A stretch of 5,507 nucleotides of DNA from Gammaproteobacteria bacterium (lineage in GTDB: Bacteria; Pseudomonadota; Gammaproteobacteria; DRJJ01), in assembly GCA_011052255.1 (NCBI GenBank), contig DRJJ01000206.1, forward strand, positions 1 through 5,507, read 5' to 3'. The notes beneath the pieces are model-generated. The model ran no database searches. It was not told the DNA's origin and saw nothing but the letters and a program-made list of their open reading frames with translations. The first letter of the stretch is position 1. Every line of letters begins with the position of its first letter. The position numbers and the translations under genes are program-made. This document shows, piece by piece, positions 1-4,741 of this stretch.

Positions 1-731
1 ATAATTCTCTCTATCTTGAAGGCTTGCCACCAGCGTTTGAAGGCTACACTATATTGCACCTCAGTGATTTGCATGTAGATATGAATGAGCCCGCTATGCT
101 GCATATGGCTGAGGTAATACATGGGCTTGAATACGACCTGTGCGTCATGACAGGTGACTATCGTGCCAAAACCTTTGGTGCCATCGATGCCACCCTCAGC
201 GGACTTAAGAAAATTGCACTCTCGATTAACAAACCCACTTTTGCTGTGCTCGGAAATCACGATAGTATCCGCATGGTGCCTGAACTAGAGGAAATGGGTA
301 TCCGTTTTTTGCTGAATGAATCTATCGTACTGGAATACGAGGGGGAAAATATTTACCTCGCAGGTGTGGATGACGCACACTACTTCAGGGTCGATAATAT
401 CCAGAAAGCCTCCAGCAACATTCCCCATGAAGCAGCTTCATTATTATTGTCTCACACACCCGAAATCTATATGCAGGCCGCGCATGCAAATTTTGATGCT
501 TATTTATGTGGCCATACACATGGTGGCCAGATCTGTCTTCCGGGAGGATTTCCGCTAACGCTGGATGCAAAGTGCCCGCGGTACATGGGCTCTGGGAGCT
601 GGCGATACAATAATATGTCTGGATACACGTCGGTTGGTGCGGGCACTTCTATTATAAACGTACGTTTCAACTGCCCGCCAGAGATCACCTTGCACTGTCT
701 AACCGCCAGGCAGGACAGGCCAGAATTATAA
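1..731 (+). CDS. Metallophosphoesterase, YkuE/YaeI type (5' end outside window)
   Basis: This is a calcineurin-like metallophosphoesterase that should hydrolyse a phosphoester using two metal ions. The family ligands appear in order, counting from the TTG at base 24 as residue 1: SDLH (D15, H17), GD (44-45), GNHD (77-80), SHTPE (143-147) and GHTHGGQ (163-169). This arrangement fits the YkuE/YaeI branch, which contains membrane-associated phosphodiesterases and lipid-sugar pyrophosphatases such as LpxG. The substrate cannot be told from sequence. The reading frame is open to the left edge (first complete codon at base 3), and the residues before the TTG continue the normal run-in to the first motif. 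The true start, and any N-terminal membrane anchor usual in this family, therefore lie upstream. The TAA stop is at 729-731, one base from the stop of the convergent gene. Confidence is high for the family and low for the substrate. Confidence 0.9.
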   Translation, partial: NSLYLEGLPPAFEGYTILHLSDLHVDMNEPAMLHMAEVIHGLEYDLCVMTGDYRAKTFGAIDATLSGLKKIALSINKPTFAVLGNHDSIRMVPELEEMGIRFLLNESIVLEYEGENIYLAGVDDAHYFRVDNIQKASSNIPHEAASLLLSHTPEIYMQAAHANFDAYLCGHTHGGQICLPGGFPLTLDAKCPRYMGSGSWRYNNMSGYTSVGAGTSIINVRFNCPPEITLHCLTARQDRPEL

Positions 732-732
732 T

Positions 733-1209
733 TTAATAGGGCTGCTTTCGTATTTTTAATACAAACAGAATTTTTGATACAAGCAACTCCAGTGCAAAAA
801 ATGCGAACAGAACCGTAACAACTTGTCCGAAGTCCAGACTGAAAACATATTGGTAATATAGCAGCGGGAGTAATGACTCTGGTATCTGGTCCAGTCCCAG
901 AAACATGCTGCTTGATGGCCTGTTCAATCGTCGTTTGATAAAACTCGAGCTCAAATCGCCTAGCATGGCCAGCATGGCAATAATTGCCCCAACATGAATG
1001 GGCACACTGACCATAACTGCTACCAGACTGGTCAGAATCAGAGCTGACAAAATACCACGTATTGTTTTGGATGGGCCGAACAATGGCTTTCCCGCAAACT
1101 GATAACCGGCATCAAGCGGCAGGGAAAAAGTGTCCCCTAACATTTTTCCTGCAAGGATAGGCACGCCATTGGCCACCCCCAGCAATAAAAGTATAGTTAA
1201 CTCATGCAT
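733..1209 (-). CDS. CDP-archaeol synthase (CarS/DUF46) family membrane protein
   Basis: This small integral membrane protein (158 aa from the ATG) belongs to the CarS/DUF46 family. Archaeal members transfer CMP from CTP to an unsaturated archaetidic acid, and the family is distantly related to bacterial CdsA. Family landmarks, numbered from the ATG, are the N-terminal hydrophobic helix with VANG (N14), PLD (31-33), FGPSKTIRG (44-52), GD followed by SFIKRR (84-94) and LDQ (106-108). Hydrophobic segments around 4-16, 53-75, 75-86 and 125-150 indicate about four membrane helices. The length is typical of bacterial homologues. The frame can extend to a TTG at 1227, but neither start has a clear Shine-Dalgarno site; I prefer the ATG because VANG then lies at the usual distance from the N terminus. 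It is the last gene of the three-gene operon. Family membership is clear. The real substrate in a bacterium, which makes no archaeol, is unknown; a CDP-activated lipid alcohol is an inference. Confidence 0.85.
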   Translation of the reverse strand: MHELTILLLLGVANGVPILAGKMLGDTFSLPLDAGYQFAGKPLFGPSKTIRGILSALILTSLVAVMVSVPIHVGAIIAMLAMLGDLSSSFIKRRLNRPSSSMFLGLDQIPESLLPLLYYQYVFSLDFGQVVTVLFAFFALELLVSKILFVLKIRKQPY

Positions 1210-1250
1210 ACGGTTTCGTACTGTCAACGCTTGTCAGCTGTGCTGAATAA

Positions 1251-2513
1251 TTAAACTATTGATTTACGTTCCTTCAACCAGTTTTCTACCAGCTGACTAA
1301 CAATCCTGGCCTTTTGGCTGATATGGACTGTGCCAGGGGTATTAAAAATTGATGTCCAGTCAGGCTCATCAGCTACCGAGACAAGATATTGCTTCAGGTC
1401 ATTGGCATCGGTTATACCCGTAAACTTTCTAAATTGTTCGTAATCCTGGGTGCCCATGTGATTATACAACCATGCCTGCCCCGCCCAGGACTGCAGCTGT
1501 GTGTACGAAAACCCAGTTTTAAGTGCCAGATCCAGCCAGCAGATGCTGGCCATGTTGTCCAGATTATCAAAGCCCTCACGGTTTAAGCGAATTTCGTGAG
1601 CCTGACTCATCCCGGACAATTTGCTCAACGGGATGGCACTATATTTTTCACCCTTAAGCCCGAGGGCGGCACTGGCTATTTTAGTTATGGCCGCCAGTCC
1701 TCTGCTGGGGAAAAATCCGATAAAAAAGCTGATGATTGGTATCAAACTTGTGTTTGGCTCCTCACCCTCCCCATGAATTACCATGTAATCGGATATATCT
1801 CCGTATGCGAATGATAATACCAGTGCCAGTATGCTTCCCGTTATCATACGTATAGAACTGGATACAAAAATGTTAGGCACCATGTCCAGCGTAAAATAAC
1901 TACGCACCATATGACCAATCAGGTAGGTATAAGCGCCTGCAAAACCATACATAAAAGCCGTCAGGCTGATCATTAAACGAGCCATAAATGCATGATCATC
2001 ATTCGCTACATAATGAAACATATAGGGCCCTAGCATAAGAAAATTTGCTCCCTTGCTAAAATCGACCCCGGTTATCTGGCTGCCCGGCGGTACTGTCGGA
2101 AATGGCATGGGCTTGAGAAGAAGGAAAATACTAACACCAAATATAATGACAATAGTCAGCGTAATAGTGCTGCCGATGTAATTCTTAAATCTGAATGATT
2201 CGTAGATCCGCTCATGGATATAATGACCTAGCCGGTTAATTTCTTCCTTACTTAACTCTCTTTCCACTGATCGGATTTTTTCATCCCTCATTTTTACAAC
2301 GTAAAACAGGATAATCACAGGCACTATCAATATCGCAAACAGTGCCAACAACAAATTATACTGGAAATATACAGGGTCAAACCATGTTGTGATATCTAAA
2401 AGCAGGGCTGCCGGATTGCCTGAAAGCTCAAACAGCAATACCACACCATATGTTAGCCCTGCCAAAAATACGATCCCGAGGATTACATAGACATGCTTAA
2501 AATTAACTTTCAT
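1251..2513 (-). CDS. Uncharacterised multi-pass membrane protein with helical-hairpin-like tail
   Basis: I do not recognise a named family for this 420-residue protein. It has about six hydrophobic segments, near residues 8-28, 52-73, 112-133, 180-201, 220-237 and 256-269. A charged stretch (75-110) that is probably helical lies between the second and third. After the last segment (ending GFFP, 266-269) comes a soluble tail of about 130 residues. Part of the tail (about 294-350) has the look of a helix-hairpin-helix-like module: LSKLSGMSQAHEIRLNREGF, then NLDNMA, LALKTGF and a WAGQAWL helix. Such modules mediate protein or nucleic-acid contacts, so this one may recruit a partner to the membrane. 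The ATG at 2513 is preceded by AAAGG at 8 nt spacing. It follows the esterase gene after 23 bases and precedes the CarS-like gene closely, so co-transcription is likely. No catalytic motif is visible and I assign no function. Confidence 0.85.
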   Translation of the reverse strand: MKVNFKHVYVILGIVFLAGLTYGVVLLFELSGNPAALLLDITTWFDPVYFQYNLLLALFAILIVPVIILFYVVKMRDEKIRSVERELSKEEINRLGHYIHERIYESFRFKNYIGSTITLTIVIIFGVSIFLLLKPMPFPTVPPGSQITGVDFSKGANFLMLGPYMFHYVANDDHAFMARLMISLTAFMYGFAGAYTYLIGHMVRSYFTLDMVPNIFVSSSIRMITGSILALVLSFAYGDISDYMVIHGEGEEPNTSLIPIISFFIGFFPSRGLAAITKIASAALGLKGEKYSAIPLSKLSGMSQAHEIRLNREGFDNLDNMASICWLDLALKTGFSYTQLQSWAGQAWLYNHMGTQDYEQFRKFTGITDANDLKQYLVSVADEPDWTSIFNTPGTVHISQKARIVSQLVENWLKERKSIV

Positions 2514-2521
2514 AAGTTTAG

Positions 2522-2526
2522 CCTTT
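2522..2526 (-). promoter_or_regulatory. Ribosome binding site of the multi-pass protein gene
   Basis: AAAGG on the minus strand lies 8 nt before the ATG at 2513. The same AAAAGG core and spacing occur before the esterase gene, which supports both starts. Confidence 0.55.
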
Positions 2527-2536
2527 TATAATTATT

Positions 2537-3148
2537 TTATTCAATAGCGCCTGTTTGCTTCATCAGCAAGAAGATGGAATCAGCCATTAATCGGTAACCT
2601 TCAATATTCGGATGTATCGCATCTGATTTCAGTGACGAATCTGACAAAATATCTGCCAAAATTTCGTTTTCTATTGGTATATTATAGTCAAGCGCCAGTT
2701 TATTATAAAATTCAACGCTGGAAAGAAATATTCCCGGCCGGGGTATGCCTAACAGAATAACGCTAATACCCCGGTTTCGTGCTGCTCTAATCATTGCGCT
2801 TATATTTTGCACAAGTTTTTCAGCGTCCAGTTTTCTTATTAGATCATTTCCACCGTGGCTGATAATAACCAGTTCTGGTTGATATTTATCCAGTAAGCCA
2901 GGCAATCGCCTGAATCCTTCCCGGCTTACTTCACCGGGTACGCCCGCATTGATCACCATCCGATCGATCATCCGTGCCAATACAGATGGGTAACTATTTT
3001 CCTTGTTTACACCAGTACCTGCTGTAAGGCTATCACCAAAAGCCAACACCACGGCATTATCCGAAAGTGCCTTAATGGCAGGCTGCTTATCTGAACAGCC
3101 GGAAGTCGATACCAGTAATACAATAACGATTAACCATTTTTTTAACAT
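2537..3148 (-). CDS. SGNH-hydrolase / TesA-like esterase lipoprotein
   Basis: This is a GDSL/SGNH esterase related to TesA (thioesterase I, lysophospholipase L1, arylesterase). All four family blocks are visible in the 203 residues: FGDSLTAG with nucleophile Ser40, NAGVPGE with oxyanion Gly69, HGGND with Asn101, and SDAIHPN with Asp176 and His179. The enzyme should therefore be active. The N terminus has basic KK, a hydrophobic core (5-14) and STSGC at 14-18. This suggests lipidation at Cys18, although -3 is Thr rather than the usual Leu. Ser at +2 gives no inner-membrane retention signal, so outer-membrane anchoring facing the periplasm is expected. Periplasmic TesA itself is soluble, so a lipidated form is a variant. 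The ATG has AAAAGG 8 nt upstream. It is the first gene of the operon. Substrates could be lysophospholipids, acyl or aryl esters; the sequence does not decide. Confidence 0.9.
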   Translation of the reverse strand: MLKKWLIVIVLLVSTSGCSDKQPAIKALSDNAVVLAFGDSLTAGTGVNKENSYPSVLARMIDRMVINAGVPGEVSREGFRRLPGLLDKYQPELVIISHGGNDLIRKLDAEKLVQNISAMIRAARNRGISVILLGIPRPGIFLSSVEFYNKLALDYNIPIENEILADILSDSSLKSDAIHPNIEGYRLMADSIFLLMKQTGAIE

Positions 3149-3156
3149 AAAACACG

Positions 3157-3162
3157 CCTTTT
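3157..3162 (-). promoter_or_regulatory. Ribosome binding site of the esterase gene
   Basis: AAAAGG on the minus strand lies 8 nt before the ATG at 3148 and supports that start for the lipoprotein, whose signal peptide begins directly with MLKK. Confidence 0.55.
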
Positions 3163-3215
3163 AATCCTGAATATTTCCTCTATGTCTGGAACCTTAGTAT
3201 TACTCTGGTCTTAAT

Positions 3216-3227
3216 TTATTTAAATAA
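3216..3227. repeat. 12-bp perfect AT palindrome in divergent promoter region
   Basis: TTATTTAAATAA is a perfect palindrome, followed immediately by a second dyad, ATGATCAT (3227-3234, sharing one base). Both lie in the untranslated leader of the minus-strand operon, about 70-80 bp before its first codon. They could be a regulator site, but in such AT-rich DNA a palindrome of this length can arise by chance. Confidence 0.35.
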
Positions 3228-3250
3228 TGATCATAAAATACAGCTAAAAA

Positions 3251-3278
3251 ATTATGTGTTCGCTGTCACTGTTTACAA
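3251..3278 (-). promoter_or_regulatory. Candidate sigma-70 promoter of the esterase/membrane-protein/CarS-like operon
   Basis: On the minus strand, TTGTAA (3273-3278, four of six matches to the -35 consensus) is followed after 16 bp by CATAAT (3251-3256, five of six matches to the -10). Transcription would start near 3244 and leave a leader of about 95 nt before the ATG at 3148. This is the best match in the divergent region for that direction, but it rests on consensus only. Confidence 0.4.
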
Positions 3279-3367
3279 AACTTAACTTTAATTGACTTGC
3301 TATACGATGTTTACGTCCGTAGTATTTTTTTCGCTATATACAAAGCATAAAAACATACTGAAATTAT

Positions 3368-3372
3368 GGAGA
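3368..3372 (+). promoter_or_regulatory. Ribosome binding site deciding the Cache-like gene start
   Basis: GGAGA is followed by 8 nt and the ATG at 3381. It overlaps the other in-frame ATG at 3366, which would add MENFI and has no Shine-Dalgarno site of its own. This decides in favour of 3381. Confidence 0.7.
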
Positions 3373-3380
3373 ATTTTATC

Positions 3381-3929
3381 ATGGAACATAAAAACCTTTA
3401 CTCAAAACTGGTCTTGTCAGTTTTAGCGACATTTATTTTTTCTGTGTCTACTGCTACAGCAGGTGACCTTAATCCAAAAACACAAAATAAGGTAGACGCC
3501 TATAAACAAAAGCTTGCCACATGGGCTCAGGATCCTGACGTTATTTCTGCTGTTAAAAAGGCAAACAAGCAGGATACAAATATGGACAATGCCAAGTGGA
3601 AGGCCATGAATAAAAATGATGGCAAAGTGTTAAGCTATCAATCCAGTTCTGCTGGTAAGAAACTGACAAAATGGAACAAGGATAAGTCACTCGGCAAGTT
3701 ATTCCTGCGCGATAAAAAAGGCAACTATGTAGCTGGCAGCAAAAAACCAGCTATTTATAATATCGCCTCTCGTCCAGCCTTTTCAAAAGCAGAACCAGGC
3801 CAGGGCTGGAACTCAAGCAAGGTTAAGCCAGACCCTACCACGAATCTTGCCAGCATCCAGGTATCCTATCCGGTCATCAGCAATGGTGAGAAGATTGGCG
3901 TCATACACACTAGTGTGATTGTTGAATAA
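3381..3929 (+). CDS. Secreted Cache-like (PDC sensor) domain protein
   Basis: This is a predicted periplasmic protein of 182 residues. It starts with a Sec signal peptide: basic K4 and K9, a hydrophobic core of about 10-22, and a signal peptidase I site after ATA (25-27), giving a mature protein of about 155 residues. The mature part resembles an extracytoplasmic single Cache / PDC ligand-binding fold. It has a long N-terminal helical region, then LGKLFLRDKKGNYVAGS (104-120), RPAFSKAEPGQGW (131-143) and a C-terminal strand pair SYPVISNGEKIGVIHTSV (162-179). The sequence ends there, with no transmembrane helix and no kinase, methyl-accepting or GGDEF output. It could act as a free ligand-binding protein or as the sensor partner of another protein; this is inference. 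It is rich in lysine (about 25 in the mature chain) and probably basic. It stands alone in its transcription unit, divergent from the esterase operon. Gene call is secure; fold call is moderate. Confidence 0.8.
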   Translation: MEHKNLYSKLVLSVLATFIFSVSTATAGDLNPKTQNKVDAYKQKLATWAQDPDVISAVKKANKQDTNMDNAKWKAMNKNDGKVLSYQSSSAGKKLTKWNKDKSLGKLFLRDKKGNYVAGSKKPAIYNIASRPAFSKAEPGQGWNSSKVKPDPTTNLASIQVSYPVISNGEKIGVIHTSVIVE

Positions 3930-3943
3930 AACTGGCCTCACGT

Positions 3944-4005
3944 CACTACCTGAGAGATCATGACGCGAACTGCTGTGCGGTAAGCTAAGGTCTCTCTGGC
4001 TAGTG
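3944..4005. repeat. Long imperfect inverted repeat between convergent genes
   Basis: The left arm 3944-3959 (CACTACCTGAGAGATC) pairs with the right arm 3989-4005 (GGTCTCTCTGGCTAGTG). The stem is about 16 bp with one T-T mismatch, one bulged C and one G-U pair, and the loop is 29 nt. It fills most of the 86-bp gap between two genes that end towards each other. A terminator role acting in both directions is plausible from position. However, neither side is followed directly by a T run: on the minus-strand side the nearest, TTTT, comes about 11 nt after the stem. A REP-like palindromic element is the alternative. Confidence 0.5.
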
Positions 4006-4015
4006 TCACAAACCG

Positions 4016-4486
4016 TTATTCTGTCAGCTGCTCGAACAGCTGCCTGGTGTCCAGGCCTATTTTCTCAGGATCAACATCAATCAGCCCACATAGTGAAACG
4101 ATCTCTATGTGTTCTACCAGACTGATTTTGCCGTCGCTCTTACTGACGGCCAGGCACAAGTTGATCAGCAACTCTGCTGTTTCCTTATCCGCAGCCTGTA
4201 CCTTAATAACGGAGAGTGCCTCTTCGTGGCCTTGTTTTGGCGAAGCGATGATCCTGTCTGTGAAGTGATTGAACAGATTCACACCTTCATGCGGGTCGAA
4301 TACCTTCAGCTTTTCCAGGGTTTCCATAATCTGATCTACCCGAATGCGTTCGCTAAATGTCACCTCTCCTTCTGATGCGGATACGATTGCGCAAGCAGCC
4401 ATGGCTGCTTCCAGAAAAGGTCTGTTATGCCTTTTTTCGGAACTGGCATGATATAGGCTGGTAAACCTGCTGAGTATCCCTGACAT
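4016..4486 (-). CDS. TerB-like tellurite-resistance-family protein
   Basis: This is a small soluble all-helical protein of the TerB family (156 aa). TerB-fold proteins are thought to bind metal ions and act at or near the membrane in stress-related complexes; a similar domain occurs in DjlA. The domain spans about residues 22-150 and shows the family's internal duplication: AAMAACAIVSASEGEVTFSE (27-46) is matched by LCLAVSKSDGKISLVE (110-125), each with acidic residues at the putative metal-binding turn. I choose the ATG at 4486 because AGGAA lies 6 nt upstream. The frame stays open to an ATG at 4576, but that would add 30 residues unlike the family. There is no signal peptide or membrane segment, so it should be cytosolic. 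No other ter genes are nearby, so tellurite resistance itself should not be inferred. It is divergent from ubiB and convergent with the Cache-like gene. Confidence 0.8.
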   Translation of the reverse strand: MSGILSRFTSLYHASSEKRHNRPFLEAAMAACAIVSASEGEVTFSERIRVDQIMETLEKLKVFDPHEGVNLFNHFTDRIIASPKQGHEEALSVIKVQAADKETAELLINLCLAVSKSDGKISLVEHIEIVSLCGLIDVDPEKIGLDTRQLFEQLTE

Positions 4487-4492
4487 GATCGA

Positions 4493-4497
4493 TTCCT
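4493..4497 (-). promoter_or_regulatory. Ribosome binding site deciding the TerB-like gene start
   Basis: AGGAA on the minus strand, 6 nt before the ATG at 4486, supports this start over the ATG 90 bases further upstream. Confidence 0.6.
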
Positions 4498-4527
4498 GAG
4501 TTAAATGCAATACACTTATTTTTGCGG

Positions 4528-4558
4528 TACCAGTATGGCGAATTGTTCGCAGCCGGTA
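4528..4558. repeat. Dyad upstream of the TerB-like gene
   Basis: GCGAA (4538-4542) and TTCGC (4546-4550) form a 5-bp stem with a 3-nt loop. The outer TACC (4528-4531) and GGTA (4555-4558) can extend it across an uneven internal loop. It lies about 40-70 bp upstream of the TerB-like start, in the divergent region. It could be an operator or a leader hairpin; no T run follows on either strand, so it is not a terminator. Confidence 0.3.
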
Positions 4559-4634
4559 ACCTGAATATGATACCAATATTTTACATGTTTTTTCCCGGAA
4601 TCATCTGATTTATTGATTGCCTGTCACTGGCACG

Positions 4635-4690
4635 ACTACTGAGGTAAAGTAGTACTACTGCTTATCAGCTACAAAGCTGGCACCTGTGCC
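4635..4690. repeat. Cluster of dyads upstream of ubiB
   Basis: Within 56 bp there are: ACTACT (4635-4640), which can pair with AGTAGT (4648-4653); a perfect 12-bp palindrome, AGTAGTACTACT (4648-4659), which competes with that pairing; CAGCT-ACAA-AGCTG (4666-4679); and GGCAC-CT-GTGCC (4679-4690). A second GGCAC (4629-4633) is part of CTGGCAC, repeated exactly 50 bp downstream at 4677-4683. The cluster may be operators or a folded ubiB leader. No known riboswitch is recognised. The rest of 4577-4741 shows no gene, and I found no convincing promoter hexamers in it. Confidence 0.4.
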
Positions 4691-4741
4691 GTTGTTGCTG
4701 TATCGTTTGTATCCGTTGTAAGTTATTGAATAGTGATAAAT

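Noticed and set aside
24..731. TTG at 24 as the start of the metallophosphoesterase
   Set aside because: The frame is open to the left edge and the upstream residues continue the family's normal run-in to SDLH, so the gene is truncated by the window, not started here.
750..762. Hairpin GTATT-TTT-AATAC as a terminator of the metallophosphoesterase gene
   Set aside because: The stem is five AT-rich pairs only and lies inside the opposing coding region.
3310..3340. Promoter for the Cache-like gene (TTTACG, 19-bp gap, TATATA)
   Set aside because: The -35 match is weak and the spacing long; several equally poor combinations exist in this AT-rich stretch, so I do not assign one.
3366..3380. ATG at 3366 as the start of the Cache-like gene
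   Set aside because: It overlaps the GGAGA site that serves the ATG at 3381, and it would add five residues before an already typical signal peptide.
3906..3917. Perfect 12-bp palindrome CACACTAGTGTG near the end of the Cache-like gene
   Set aside because: It lies inside a constrained coding stretch (HTSV) and no T run follows; probably chance, though it shares TAGTGT with the inverted repeat downstream.
4016..4486. Tellurite-resistance operon
   Set aside because: Only a single TerB-like gene is present, without terC, terD/E or terZ neighbours; the domain is common outside resistance loci.
4487..4576. 30-residue N-terminal extension of the TerB-like protein
   Set aside because: The ATG at 4486 has a good ribosome site, and the extra residues look like translated promoter DNA, including the 4528-4558 dyad.
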